From positions 5,642,001-5,706,000 of the forward strand of contig NZ_JBPWQE010000001.1 of assembly GCF_051811025.1 (NCBI RefSeq): DNA of 64,000 nt. The letters run 5' to 3'. Below are positions 36,994 through 45,742 of the stretch, in pieces. How positions within the stretch are numbered: the first letter of the stretch is position 1; each line of letters begins with the position of its first letter. A model generated the notes under the pieces. It did not search any database and was not told the origin of the DNA. It saw only the letters and a list, made by a program, of their open reading frames with translations. The DNA comes from Tardiphaga sp051811025. Its GTDB lineage: Bacteria; Pseudomonadota; Alphaproteobacteria; Rhizobiales; Xanthobacteraceae. A program made the position numbers and the translations under genes.

Positions 36994-37640
36994 GGCTTCC
37001 ACTTCAGAAAGTTCGAAATCAGGGCCAGCCCGAAACGCTGGCTCTTTTCGGGATGAAATTGCGTACCGATCGCGGTGTCCTTGCCGACGATGGCGGTGAT
37101 GGGACCGCCGTAATCGGCGCGCGCCAACACATCGGCCTCGTTGACCGCGTTCAGGTGATAGGAGTGCACGAAGTAAGCATGGCGGCCCTTCGGCCCGAGC
37201 GGCAGGCGCTCCAGCACCGCGTGCTCGCGCACCATGTCGAGCGTGTTCCAGCCCATATGGGGGATCTTCAGATTCTCTTCGCGCGGCTGGATCTTCTCGA
37301 CATCGCCAGCAATCCAGCCCAGCCCGTCGGTCGTGACGTGTTCCTTGCCCTTGGTCGCCATCAGCTGCATGCCGACGCAGATGCCGAAGAAAGGTCGAGC
37401 CTTGTCGCGCACCGCTTCCGACATCGCCTCGACCATGCCGTCCAGTGAATCCAGTCCCTTGCGGCAATCCGCAAAGGCGCCGACGCCGGGCAATACGATG
37501 CGATCGGCGCGAAACACCGTTTCGGGATCGCGCGTGACGATGACTTTCTCGGGCACGTCCATGCTGCGCGCGGCGCGCTCGAACGCCTTCGCCGCGGAGT
37601 GCAGGTTGCCCGAGCCGTAATCAATAATGGCAACGCTCAC
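36990..37640 (-). CDS. hisH: imidazole glycerol phosphate synthase, glutaminase subunit
   Basis: Class I glutamine amidotransferase that feeds ammonia to HisF. The 216-residue protein has the triad Cys88 (GICVGMQL), His196 and Glu198 (QFHPEKSQ) and the N-terminal IIDYGSGNLHS. The GTG at 37640 overlaps the DUF2628 stop codon (GTGA) and gives the family N-terminus; the longer frame is the shadow of that gene. Confidence 0.95.
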   Translation of the reverse strand: MSVAIIDYGSGNLHSAAKAFERAARSMDVPEKVIVTRDPETVFRADRIVLPGVGAFADCRKGLDSLDGMVEAMSEAVRDKARPFFGICVGMQLMATKGKEHVTTDGLGWIAGDVEKIQPREENLKIPHMGWNTLDMVREHAVLERLPLGPKGRHAYFVHSYHLNAVNEADVLARADYGGPITAIVGKDTAIGTQFHPEKSQRFGLALISNFLKWKP

Positions 37641-38167
37641 CGTGTCACTCCCGGTTGCGGGAATAACCCGATGATGTCGTTTTGCGCCGGAGACGGCGGA
37701 CGTGAGAAAGGCTGGCTGGGAACGTGACGGGTCGGCGGCGGACCGCCGCGATCGCTCGCCCACTGGTCGTTGACGGCGTTGTGTTGGGCGGTCCAGCGAT
37801 CGAAGAAGCGACGCTCGGCGGCATCCTTGTTATTGGCGACGACCACATCGAGCTGACGCCACTTGCCGCGCGACAGGGTCCAGCGGCGCAGGCTGGCGCC
37901 CTCGAAGCCCATCAGCAGCGCAAACAGCAGCATCACGACGAAACGCGCGCCGATATCGACCTTCAACATCGACAGCGCGACTTCGCCTGCGACCGACAGC
38001 ACGACATAGCCGAGCAACGCCCACCACAGCCGATGATAGATCAGCCAGATCAGGCCGGCGACGAAGGCCCAGAAATGGAATCCATCGCGCACGAACTCGA
38101 ACTTGTCCGTTGCCGCAAACGGCTCAGGGCCGGCACCGCGAGGCGCATGAACTGTGTAGACCGGCAT
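37637..38167 (-). CDS. DUF2628 membrane protein within the his operon
   Basis: A 176-residue protein of the DUF2628 family, regularly found between hisB and hisH in Bradyrhizobium-type genomes. Membrane helices lie at about residues 28-65 and 73-95; the C-terminal third is soluble and Pro/Gln-rich. A GGAG site precedes the ATG at 38167. The GTGA overlap with hisH shows it is part of the operon, but no role in histidine synthesis is known to me. Confidence 0.82.
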   Translation of the reverse strand: MPVYTVHAPRGAGPEPFAATDKFEFVRDGFHFWAFVAGLIWLIYHRLWWALLGYVVLSVAGEVALSMLKVDIGARFVVMLLFALLMGFEGASLRRWTLSRGKWRQLDVVVANNKDAAERRFFDRWTAQHNAVNDQWASDRGGPPPTRHVPSQPFSRPPSPAQNDIIGLFPQPGVTR

Positions 38168-38198
38168 GGCAAACTCCGCCCGAAACCGTAGAGGCCGA

Positions 38199-38792
38199 TC
38201 AGCCGCCGAGCTGACCCTTGGTGGATGGCACTTCGCCGGCATTGCGCGGATCGATCGCAACACCCGTCCGCAGTGCCCGCGCCAGACCCTTGAAGCAGGA
38301 TTCGGCAATGTGATGGCTGTTCTCGCCATATAGGGTTTCGACGTGCAAAGTCACGCCCGCATTGCCGGCAAAGGCATTGAACCACTCGCGCACCAGTTCG
38401 GTGTCGAATTCGCCGATCTTGTGGGTCGGGAAGGTAGACTTGAACACCAGCACCGGCCGGCCGGAAATATCCAGCGCCACCCGGGTCAGGGTCTCGTCCA
38501 TCGGCATATAGACCGAGGCATAGCGGGTGATCCCGGCCATATCGCCGAGCGCCTGCTTGACCGCCTGGCCAAGCGCGATGCCGACATCCTCCACCGTATG
38601 ATGGAAATCGACATGAAGGTCGCCGACCGCCTTCACGGTGACGTCGATGCGGGAATGGCGGGCGAGCAGATCAAGCATATGGTCGAAGAAGCCGATTCCG
38701 GTGGTCGATTTGGATACGCCGGTACCGTCGAGGTTCACGGAGACCTCGATATCGGTTTCCTTGGTCTTGCGCTTGATTGTCGCCGTGCGCAT
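38199..38792 (-). CDS. hisB: imidazoleglycerol-phosphate dehydratase
   Basis: Monofunctional 197-residue dehydratase; the phosphatase domain of E. coli HisB is absent, as usual in alphaproteobacteria. It has the manganese-binding repeats GFFDHMLDLLARHS with DFHHTVEDVGIALG, and AFAGNAGVTLHVETLYGENSHHIAES. It appears to be the first gene of the run hisB-DUF2628-hisH-hisA-hisF-hisE-coaA and diverges from hslV. Confidence 0.97.
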   Translation of the reverse strand: MRTATIKRKTKETDIEVSVNLDGTGVSKSTTGIGFFDHMLDLLARHSRIDVTVKAVGDLHVDFHHTVEDVGIALGQAVKQALGDMAGITRYASVYMPMDETLTRVALDISGRPVLVFKSTFPTHKIGEFDTELVREWFNAFAGNAGVTLHVETLYGENSHHIAESCFKGLARALRTGVAIDPRNAGEVPSTKGQLGG

Positions 38793-38943
38793 GAAAACGC
38801 CTCTCCGCCTGCTGAAAACGCGCCCTTTTAACAGGGAGATGACACCTTCGCTACCGCGGGAGAGCCGATTCCGGACCGATCTTTGCGCCTATGGTGACCG
38901 GAATCCGCGCGCATCGGCCGCTGGCCTATGCTTCCTCGCCGGA

Positions 38944-38975
38944 TTTGCAACGGCCGGTATCCGTGCCTAGATCAG
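38944..38975 (+). promoter_or_regulatory. possible heat-shock promoter of hslVU
   Basis: TTTG (38944-38947), 18 bases, then CCTAGATCAG (38966-38975). This differs from the alphaproteobacterial RpoH consensus (CTTG-N17/18-CYTATNTNNG) at one position in each element. It lies directly before hslV, a typical heat-shock gene. Confidence 0.38.
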
Positions 38976-38993
38976 GCGCTCAAGAGGGTTTCC

Positions 38994-39566
38994 ATGAACG
39001 CATCCTATTCGGCCTCCCATGACGGATCGTCTCCGGTCTGGCACGGCACCACCATCCTGACCGTCCGCAAGGGCGGTAAAGTCGTCATCGGCGGCGATGG
39101 CCAGGTCTCGATTGGCCAGACGGTCATCAAATCCAATGCCAAGAAGGTCCGGAAACTGGGCCGCGGCGACGTGATCGGCGGCTTTGCCGGCGCCACGGCG
39201 GACGCCTTCACCTTATTCGAGCGTCTCGAAGCGAAACTGGAGCAGTATCCCGGCCAATTGACCCGGGCGGCCGTCGAACTCGCCAAGGACTGGCGCACCG
39301 ACCGGTATCTGCGCCGGCTGGAAGCCATGATGATCGTCGCCGACAAGGACGTCTCGCTGGTGCTCACCGGCACCGGCGACGTGCTGGAACCGGAAGCCGG
39401 CGTGATGGCGATCGGCTCCGGCGGCAACTACGCACTGGCGGCGGCAAGGGCCTTGGTCGATACCGACCAGGATGCCGAGACCATCGTGCGCAAGTCGCTC
39501 GATATCGCCGCCGATATCTGCGTCTACACCAACCGCAACGTGACCCTGGAAATGCTGGACGCATGA
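38994..39566 (+). CDS. hslV: HslV, peptidase subunit of the HslVU protease
   Basis: N-terminal-threonine peptidase that forms the proteolytic core with the HslU unfoldase. The 190-residue protein has WHGTTILTVRKGGKVVIGGDGQVS, where the active-site Thr19 must be exposed by removing an 18-residue propeptide; no start codon lies nearer. The length agrees with rhizobial HslV. GAGGG precedes the ATG. The stop overlaps the DUF2585 start (ATGA). Confidence 0.96.
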   Translation: MNASYSASHDGSSPVWHGTTILTVRKGGKVVIGGDGQVSIGQTVIKSNAKKVRKLGRGDVIGGFAGATADAFTLFERLEAKLEQYPGQLTRAAVELAKDWRTDRYLRRLEAMMIVADKDVSLVLTGTGDVLEPEAGVMAIGSGGNYALAAARALVDTDQDAETIVRKSLDIAADICVYTNRNVTLEMLDA

Positions 39567-40174
39567 CCGTCGCGGGTCACAACACCCGCGCGTCGTCCGT
39601 CAGCGACCTCTCGGTCAAGCAGGGCGTAGTCATTGCGCTCGGTCTGCTCGCCCTGCAAGCGGCACTTCTCTATGCAATGGGGCGGCTGCCGATCTGCGCC
39701 TGCGGCTATGTGAAGCTCTGGCATGGCGTGGTGCTGAGTTCGGAAAATTCACAGCACCTCACCGACTGGTACACTTTCTCCCACATCATCCATGGCTTCC
39801 TCTTTTACGCCGCTACCTGGCTGCTATTGCCGCGACTGTCCTGGATCGCGCGCCTGATCGTCGCCATGCTCGTGGAAGGCGGTTGGGAGCTGCTGGAAAA
39901 TTCGAGCTGGATCATCGAGCGCTATCGCGCCGGAACGATGTCGCTGGATTATTTCGGCGACAGCATCGTCAATTCGCTGGCAGATACATTATCGATGATC
40001 GCCGGCTTTATTATCGCAAAGAAGCTGCCGGTCGCCGCCACCGTCGCGATCGCTTTGCTGTTTGAAATTCTGGTCGGCTTGCATATTCGCGACAATCTCA
40101 CTTTGAACGTGATCATGCTGATTCATCCATTCGAAGCGATCCGGACCTGGCAGGCCGGGCCACCCATCATCTGA
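39563..40174 (+). CDS. DUF2585 (UPF0314) membrane protein
   Basis: A 203-residue polytopic membrane protein of the DUF2585 family, with helices at about residues 20-40, 72-92, 96-115, 135-155 and 160-178. Conserved-looking segments are CACGYVKLWHG, SSENSQHLTDWYTFSHIIHG and EGGWELLENSSWIIERYR, rich in charged and aromatic residues as in an enzyme or receptor. Function unknown. It sits between hslV and hslU, coupled to hslV by a four-base overlap. Confidence 0.83.
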   Translation: MTVAGHNTRASSVSDLSVKQGVVIALGLLALQAALLYAMGRLPICACGYVKLWHGVVLSSENSQHLTDWYTFSHIIHGFLFYAATWLLLPRLSWIARLIVAMLVEGGWELLENSSWIIERYRAGTMSLDYFGDSIVNSLADTLSMIAGFIIAKKLPVAATVAIALLFEILVGLHIRDNLTLNVIMLIHPFEAIRTWQAGPPII

Positions 40175-40215
40175 TCCGCTTGTCCCAACGCCCTTCTCAC
40201 CCTACGTAGAGCGAC

Positions 40216-41517
40216 ATGACCGACTTTTCCCCCCGCGAAATCGTTAGCGAACTCGACCGCTTCATCGTCGGCCAGCATGATGCCAAACGCGCAGTGTCCA
40301 TCGCACTCCGCAATCGTTGGCGGCGCCTGCAGCTAACGGGATCGCTCCGCGAGGAAGTGCTGCCGAAGAATATTTTGATGATCGGCCCCACCGGCGTCGG
40401 CAAGACCGAGATCGCACGGCGGCTGGCGAAGCTCGCCGGCGCGCCGTTCATCAAGGTCGAGGCCACCAAGTTCACCGAGGTTGGTTATGTCGGCCGTGAC
40501 GTCGAGCAGATCATCAGGGATCTCGTCGAAGTCGCGATCTCACTAACCCGCGAGCGCAAGCGCAAGGATGTCCAGGCGCGCGCTCAGCTCGCCGCTGAGG
40601 ATCGCGTGGTCGATGCACTGGTTGGCGCCACCGCAAGCGCGGCCACGAAAGATTCATTCCGCAAGAAGCTCCGCACCGGCGAGCTCAACGACAAGGAAAT
40701 CGAGATCGAGGTGCAGTCATCCGGCGGCCCGTCGATGTTCGAAATCCCGGGGATGCCCGGCGCACAGATGGGCGCGATCAATATCGGCGATATCTTCGGC
40801 AAGATGGGCAAGGGTACCAAGACGCGCCGCCTGCGTGTCGAGGATGCGCATGAGCCACTGGTGAATGAGGAAGCCGACAAGCTGCTCGACAGCGATGCGC
40901 TGGTGCAGGAGGCGATCTCTGTCGTCGAGAACAACGGCATCGTCTTCCTCGACGAAATCGACAAGATCTGCGTGCGCGACGGCCGCAGCGGCGGCGAGGT
41001 CTCGCGCGAAGGTGTGCAGCGGGATCTGCTGCCGCTGATCGAAGGCACGACAGTGTCCACCAAGCACGGTGCAGTGAAGACCGACCACATCCTGTTCATC
41101 GCCTCCGGCGCATTTCATATCGCCAAGCCGAGCGACCTATTGCCGGAACTGCAAGGCCGCCTGCCGATCCGCGTCGAGCTCAATGCGCTCACGCGTGATG
41201 ACATGCGCCGCATTCTCACCGAGCCGGAAGCGTCGCTGATCAAGCAGTATGTGGCGCTACTGCAGACCGAAGGCGTGACGCTGGAATTCGCCGACGATGC
41301 GATCGATGCGCTGGCGGATGTAGCTGTTGCCGTAAATTCAACCGTCGAGAATATCGGCGCGCGCCGTCTGCAGACGGTGATGGAGCGCGTGCTCGACGAG
41401 ATCTCGTTCGCGGCGCCGGACCGCAACGGCGAGACGATCCGCGTCGATGCCGCCTATGTGCAGAAGCATGTGGGGGATCTGGCGAAGAATTCGGATCTGA
41501 GCCGTTTTATTTTGTAG
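40216..41517 (+). CDS. hslU: HslU, ATPase subunit of the HslVU protease
   Basis: AAA+ unfoldase that feeds proteins into HslV. The 433-residue protein begins with FSPREIVSELDRFIVGQHDAK and has Walker A GPTGVGKTEIARR, the substrate-pore motif GYVGRDVE, Walker B IVFLDEIDKI, the HslU-specific intermediate domain (about residues 110-240), and the C-terminal DLSRFIL tail that inserts into HslV. It lies downstream of hslV and DUF2585. Confidence 0.97.
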   Translation: MTDFSPREIVSELDRFIVGQHDAKRAVSIALRNRWRRLQLTGSLREEVLPKNILMIGPTGVGKTEIARRLAKLAGAPFIKVEATKFTEVGYVGRDVEQIIRDLVEVAISLTRERKRKDVQARAQLAAEDRVVDALVGATASAATKDSFRKKLRTGELNDKEIEIEVQSSGGPSMFEIPGMPGAQMGAINIGDIFGKMGKGTKTRRLRVEDAHEPLVNEEADKLLDSDALVQEAISVVENNGIVFLDEIDKICVRDGRSGGEVSREGVQRDLLPLIEGTTVSTKHGAVKTDHILFIASGAFHIAKPSDLLPELQGRLPIRVELNALTRDDMRRILTEPEASLIKQYVALLQTEGVTLEFADDAIDALADVAVAVNSTVENIGARRLQTVMERVLDEISFAAPDRNGETIRVDAAYVQKHVGDLAKNSDLSRFIL

Positions 41518-41524
41518 GGACAAT

Positions 41525-41677
41525 TCGTCATTCCCCGCCACTCCGACTGGAGTGGCTGAGGGCGCGGGCAGCGTCAGCTGCACGCGAACCCGGAACCTCG
41601 GGCGGCCCTATCGCTGCGAGTTTCCGGGTCTGCGCTCCAGCCGGCTTCGACGACTTATGTGCATCCCGGGATGACGA
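41525..41677. repeat. long imperfect palindromic intergenic repeat (about 150 bp)
   Basis: Outer arms TCGTCATTCCCC and CCCGGGATGACGA, and inner arms around CGAACCCGGAACCTCG and CGAGTTTCCGGGTC, make a nested imperfect inverted repeat. Elements framed by CGTCATTCC..GGAATGACG with an inner AACCCGGAA are abundant in Bradyrhizobium and Rhodopseudomonas genomes. It fills the gap between hslU and the convergent smr gene and may end both transcripts. Confidence 0.7.
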
Positions 41678-41685
41678 GTTCGGGC

Positions 41686-42279
41686 CTACCTCGCCCGCCT
41701 GATCCGCACATACAGCGCACCGGCGCCGCCGTGCCCGATATGCGCTTCCTCGAATCCCACCACCAGCGAACGAAACTCTGGCAGCCCCAGCCAGAGCGGC
41801 ACCTGACGGCGCAGGATGCCGCGCTCGGATTCCGGACCGGTGGTCCGGCCCTTGCCGGTGATAACCAGCACGAAGGTCATGCCGTCATGGCTGGCGCGAT
41901 GCAGGAAGACGGACAGCGCGTGATGCGCGCGCGTCTGTGTCATCCCGTGGAGATCGATCCGCGCATCGATGTCCTTGCGACCGCGCGAGAGCTGCGAACG
42001 TTCGCGACGGCCGAGCGGAGCCAAAGGCGGCACGGGCTGCGGTGCAGGCTTTGCGAGTTTGAGGACTGCCGGCGGTGCCGAGGTCATCTTCCTGGGCACC
42101 ACGGCTTTCACGAGCGTTGGCGCTTCTTCCGCGGGCTCCGGCTTCACCACGCGCTTCTTGCGCAGCGGCTTGACCTGTTTGGCGACCAGTTCCCAGAGCG
42201 CGCGCTCCTCTTCGCTCAGCGCGCGGCGACGGCGCGGCGCCACGGGATCGATGAGTTGCGGTGGACGTGAACGCTTCAT
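41686..42279 (-). CDS. Smr-domain protein
   Basis: A 197-residue protein whose C-terminal Smr (MutS2 C-terminal) domain spans about residues 100-195, with IDLHGMTQTRAHHALSVF, VITGKGR and the closing HGGAGALYVRIRR. Smr domains are nucleases or RNA/DNA-binding modules; here the domain follows a basic, Pro-rich linker instead of a MutS2 body. The start overlaps the mltA stop (ATGA). Convergent with hslU. Confidence 0.88.
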   Translation of the reverse strand: MKRSRPPQLIDPVAPRRRRALSEEERALWELVAKQVKPLRKKRVVKPEPAEEAPTLVKAVVPRKMTSAPPAVLKLAKPAPQPVPPLAPLGRRERSQLSRGRKDIDARIDLHGMTQTRAHHALSVFLHRASHDGMTFVLVITGKGRTTGPESERGILRRQVPLWLGLPEFRSLVVGFEEAHIGHGGAGALYVRIRRAR

Positions 42280-44024
42280 TGCCAGGGGAAACGGAAGAGT
42301 GACTGCGGCTGCTTCGCTGCGCGATGATACACGCGGTGCCGGACTGTGACACGTTTCGGTTTAACTTCTCGCTTCACTTCAGGTTTTACTTCGGGTTTTT
42401 TCTGCGGTTTCGCCTCGGCTGCGACTTGAGGCGCGACCGCAGGCCGTGCCTCCGGCAATGGCGCTGCCTTAGCTGCGGCTGGAAGCGATGCCGGAGCGGG
42501 CGCGACTGCAGCCGCAGCCGGTTTTGCAACTGGCAATGGCGTCGTCGTGGTCACCGCTGGTGCTGCGGGTTTCGACGTGGCCGATGTATCGGGCCTGGAC
42601 GTATCGGGCTTTGCTGCAGCCTTGTTATCGGCCGCGGAATTTTCGACCTTCGATGCTTCTGCAGGCTTCGGCTCGGTCTGCGGATAAAGTTTTGCGATCA
42701 CTGCCGACGGCCGAGCATCGGGCAGCGGCATGTGATGGCCGCGCGCAGAGGGATCGAGACTCTTCGGCACCAGCATCGCGAAGCGCGCGGGATGACGCAT
42801 CCGACCGGCGACTCGGCCAGCTTCTGCGCCGGCGCCAAAATACAGATCGGCACGAGCCGGGCCGACAATGGCCGAGCCGGTGTCCTGCGCCACCATCAGG
42901 CGACGGAACGGCGTCTTTGCCGTATCTGAATCGACAGGCAGATCGCCTTCGATGAAGAACGGTGTGCCATAGACATGCAGCGACTTATCGACGGCGATGG
43001 ATCGGCCCGGCGTCAGTGGCACGCCTTGCGCACCGACGGCTTCGTCCTTGTCGGAGAGCTGCACTTCGCGGAAGAACACGTAAGAGCGGTTCTGCCGACG
43101 CAACTCGCTCGCGGCATCCGGGTTCTCGTCCATATATTGCCGAATGCGCTGCATCGACATCTGCTCGCGCGGGATGATGCCGCGATCGATCAGCACGCGA
43201 CCAACCGGCGTGTAGCGATAGCCATTATGCGCATCGTAATTGATCCGCACCGTGCCGCCGTCTTCGAGGCGCACGCGTGCCGAGCCCTGGATCTGCGTGA
43301 ACAGCAGATCGGTCTGACTCTTCAGCCAGACGATTTCGAGCCCGCGTCCGGCGATGGCGCCATCCTCGATTTGGCCGCGATCGTAATAAGGCACGAGCTT
43401 GCGGCGGCCGATCTTGCGAAACACATCGCCGCCATTCGGCATGCTTGCGGAGGACTGGCTATAGCCGCGCACGAACAGATTCGACGGGCGGCGATAGACC
43501 GGCACCGTATAGACATCGGTTTTGGTCCGCGAGCCATCGATCACCGGCTCATAATAGCCGGTGACGAAACCTTCGGGTTCGCCGAGCCGCGAGATACGCA
43601 GCGGCAGGAAATGCTCTTCAAAGAAAGCCCGGGCCTTGGCGCCGTCGGAAATGTCGGCGCTCCTCGCTGCACGACAGGGATCGCGGAGCGTGGTGCCGAG
43701 CGCCTTGGAATCTGGCAGTGGCTTGCGTTGAGCTACGATCGGTTTGCAGCTGGTGCGAAAAGCCTGAAAGGCGAGGAGGTGATCGTCTTCGCTCCAGCCG
43801 GCGATATTGGCCCACGCGACAGGCTCGTACTGGCTGCCTGTGAATTCGAACGGCCATTCCCGCGGCGGATTGTGCCGCGGGACATAGACAAATTGTGCAG
43901 GATCATTCTTGGTGTGGCGCCGAGCCCGTGCGTCTGCAGGGGCAGGGATCAACGCAGCAGCAATCACGCACAGCGCGGCAAGCCGGCCGAACCTGGCAGC
44001 GTTACTGCACGCTGCCGGTGCCAA
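42276..44024 (-). CDS. mltA: membrane-bound lytic murein transglycosylase A (MltA family)
   Basis: Cleaves peptidoglycan glycan strands at the envelope. After a signal peptide (ARFGRLAALCVIAAALIPAPADA) come the MltA domain (GFVTGYYEPVIDGS, QIQGSARVRLEDG) and the 3D domain with VAQDTGSAIVGPARADLYFG, which carries the catalytic Asp. The last 130 residues or so form a Pro/Ala/Lys-rich, strongly basic tail, not usual for MltA, that might bind wall or nucleic acid. No ATG fits. I prefer the TTG at 44024, which gives a good signal peptide and has GGAAG upstream; it overlaps the Tim44-like gene by 23 bases. Confidence 0.85.
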   Translation of the reverse strand: MAPAACSNAARFGRLAALCVIAAALIPAPADARARRHTKNDPAQFVYVPRHNPPREWPFEFTGSQYEPVAWANIAGWSEDDHLLAFQAFRTSCKPIVAQRKPLPDSKALGTTLRDPCRAARSADISDGAKARAFFEEHFLPLRISRLGEPEGFVTGYYEPVIDGSRTKTDVYTVPVYRRPSNLFVRGYSQSSASMPNGGDVFRKIGRRKLVPYYDRGQIEDGAIAGRGLEIVWLKSQTDLLFTQIQGSARVRLEDGGTVRINYDAHNGYRYTPVGRVLIDRGIIPREQMSMQRIRQYMDENPDAASELRRQNRSYVFFREVQLSDKDEAVGAQGVPLTPGRSIAVDKSLHVYGTPFFIEGDLPVDSDTAKTPFRRLMVAQDTGSAIVGPARADLYFGAGAEAGRVAGRMRHPARFAMLVPKSLDPSARGHHMPLPDARPSAVIAKLYPQTEPKPAEASKVENSAADNKAAAKPDTSRPDTSATSKPAAPAVTTTTPLPVAKPAAAAVAPAPASLPAAAKAAPLPEARPAVAPQVAAEAKPQKKPEVKPEVKREVKPKRVTVRHRVYHRAAKQPQSLFRFPWQ

Positions 44025-44697
44025 CCAGCTTCCAATTCGGATCGCGCGAGGTGATATCGCGAGCAAAGGTCCAGACGTCGGTGATGTCGCTGACCTTGTC
44101 GGCATTGCCGTCGACCACAGCGCCGGTCTTGTCGCGCGTCACCGAGATCATCTGCGACACGAAACGCACGGTGAGCTGCGCCGCGCGGTCGCGCACTTCG
44201 GCGCCGACGAGTTCGGCCTTGTCGATTGAGACGAAGCGGGTCTCGGTCTTCTGCTCGTTCTTCTCGCGGTCCTTAATGACCGCGTCGAACGAGTCGAACA
44301 CTTCCGATGACAGCAGATCCTTCAGCGACCGACGATCGCCATTGGCAAAGGCCAGCACGATCATCTCGTAGGCGCCCTTGGCGCCAGTGATGAAATGGCG
44401 GGGATCGAATGACGAATCCTGTTCCACGACGGCATCGAGACCGGTGGCGAGTGGCGTGCCCGGTTCGGTGATGCCCTTCCAGCGCTCCGCGGGAGAGACG
44501 TCGGCGGCCGGTGCCGGGGCAGCCTGATCGACGGGACCGCCGGGCATGGGCACGACATTGCCTTCAGGCGGCAGAGCATCACGCGCCGCGCGGTCGAAGG
44601 GCGGACGCTCTTCGCCGGTGCGCTGTCCGAGCACATTGCGCAGGCGGATGAAAATGAAGACCGCCAGTGCCAGGAAGATGATGGTGTAAATGTCCAC
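44002..44697 (-). CDS. Tim44-domain inner-membrane protein
   Basis: A 231-residue protein anchored by an N-terminal helix (DIYTIIFLALAVFIFIRLR) with a C-terminal Tim44-like domain at about residues 85-228 (SFDPRHFITGAKGAYEMIVLAFANGD, DVWTFARDITSRDPNWKLVGTG). In Caulobacter the related TimA is an inner-membrane protein; its exact role in bacteria is not settled. It sits next to mltA and opposite secB, the usual alphaproteobacterial order. Confidence 0.87.
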   Translation of the reverse strand: MDIYTIIFLALAVFIFIRLRNVLGQRTGEERPPFDRAARDALPPEGNVVPMPGGPVDQAAPAPAADVSPAERWKGITEPGTPLATGLDAVVEQDSSFDPRHFITGAKGAYEMIVLAFANGDRRSLKDLLSSEVFDSFDAVIKDREKNEQKTETRFVSIDKAELVGAEVRDRAAQLTVRFVSQMISVTRDKTGAVVDGNADKVSDITDVWTFARDITSRDPNWKLVGTGSVQ

Positions 44698-45201
44698 GTC
44701 TTATTGCTTTCTGATCGGTGCCGGGCATGCCCGGCGGAAGACTATGCCGCCCATCGCGGTCCTGAAATCGGCTCCCGCAAGGTCGGGAGATCGCGTCATG
44801 AGCGAACCTGCTCCATGTAGACATGAAACTAAGCCCAGCCAATGGCGCGCCATCGTGTCCGGCTGCGGCAAAGCGGCCTTTGCGCCGGCAGCCTCGACCG
44901 CAACCGCTTCGATAAATTCTAGCGCGTTTGTCCGGCAGAGGAAATCAGATCGGATGAGGAAAACCCGCACTTTCAGTCATTTACCGCGAATTCGGGGCGA
45001 ATATGACCGGTTTTGCGCCTGGATGCCCAAGCGTTGGGTCAAACCAGCGATTTTCTAGCGTCCAGGTTGTGGCGTGGCATCCTTGTCGAGTGCCGCAGGC
45101 CTATGATAGCCACTCGCCGCGATCACCTCATTCGACCGTTCGCGCGGACGCCCGCGACGAACCGGTTCCACCCGCCCGGCAGCGCTTCAGGAGAATTTTC
45201 G
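44698..45201. other. gene-free interval between Tim44-like gene and secB
   Basis: About 500 bases separate two divergent genes. Open frames here show no recognisable domain, codon pattern or ribosome-binding site. In several related genomes an fxsA gene lies here; I see no remnant of it. The interval should contain promoters for both neighbours, but I could not assign them confidently. Confidence 0.5.
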
Positions 45202-45681
45202 ATGGCAAACGGCAACGGCACCCCTCCGGAGCAGTCACCCCCCCAGCTCAATGTGCTGGCGCAATACACCAAAGATCTCTCCTTCGAGAATCCGAACGCC
45301 CCGGCCTCGCTAGCACCGCAGGCCCAGCAGCCGAACATCAATATCCAGATCAATGTCGGCGCCAACAATCTCTCGGAGAGCGAATATGAAGTGACGCTGT
45401 CGGTCGAGGGCAAGGCCGAGAACGCCGGCTCAGTACTATTCTCGTTCGAACTGGCCTATGCTGGCGTATTCCGCATCGTCAATGTGCCGCAGGAAAACCT
45501 GCACCCGCTGGTTATGATCGAATGCCCGCGCCTGCTGTTCCCGTTCGCGCGCGAAATCATCGCCACCGCGGTACGTGATGGCGGCTTCCCGCCGCTGATG
45601 CTCGATCCCGTGGATTTCGTCGGTCTGTACCGGCAGAACCTGGAACGTCAGGCTCAGGCCGACGCTGGTCCGGCAAACTAA
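45202..45681 (+). CDS. secB: protein-export chaperone SecB
   Basis: Tetrameric cytosolic chaperone that holds precursor proteins unfolded and hands them to SecA. The 159-residue protein has KDLSFENPNAP near residue 24, the conserved INVGANNLSESEYEV, and FPFAREIIATAVRDGGFPPLMLDPVDF. The ATG at 45202 has AGGAGAA nine bases upstream; the longer frame is not conserved. A hairpin follows, shared with the convergent dnaQ. Confidence 0.97.
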   Translation: MANGNGTPPEQSPPQLNVLAQYTKDLSFENPNAPASLAPQAQQPNINIQINVGANNLSESEYEVTLSVEGKAENAGSVLFSFELAYAGVFRIVNVPQENLHPLVMIECPRLLFPFAREIIATAVRDGGFPPLMLDPVDFVGLYRQNLERQAQADAGPAN

Positions 45682-45712
45682 GTTCGGGTGCTCGAAACAA
45701 CAAGCTTACGTC

Positions 45713-45735
45713 ATGGCCGGGCTTGTCCCGGCCAT
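45713..45735. repeat. short palindromic repeat, probable two-way terminator of secB and dnaQ
   Basis: ATGGCCGGG-CTTGT-CCCGGCCAT, a perfect 9-bp stem. This string occurs widely in Bradyrhizobium-type intergenic DNA and is often mistranslated as MAGLVPAI. It lies between converging secB and dnaQ and should form a stable RNA hairpin on either strand. Confidence 0.65.
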
Positions 45736-45742
45736 TATCGTT

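Noticed and set aside
42975..44054. 359-codon open frame antisense to mltA
   Set aside because: The sense frame carries the MltA and 3D domains; the antisense one shows nothing recognisable.
44690..45058. Open frames between the Tim44-like gene and secB as an fxsA gene
   Set aside because: None encodes the hydrophobic four-helix FxsA pattern; the predicted products are Arg/Ser-rich without domains.
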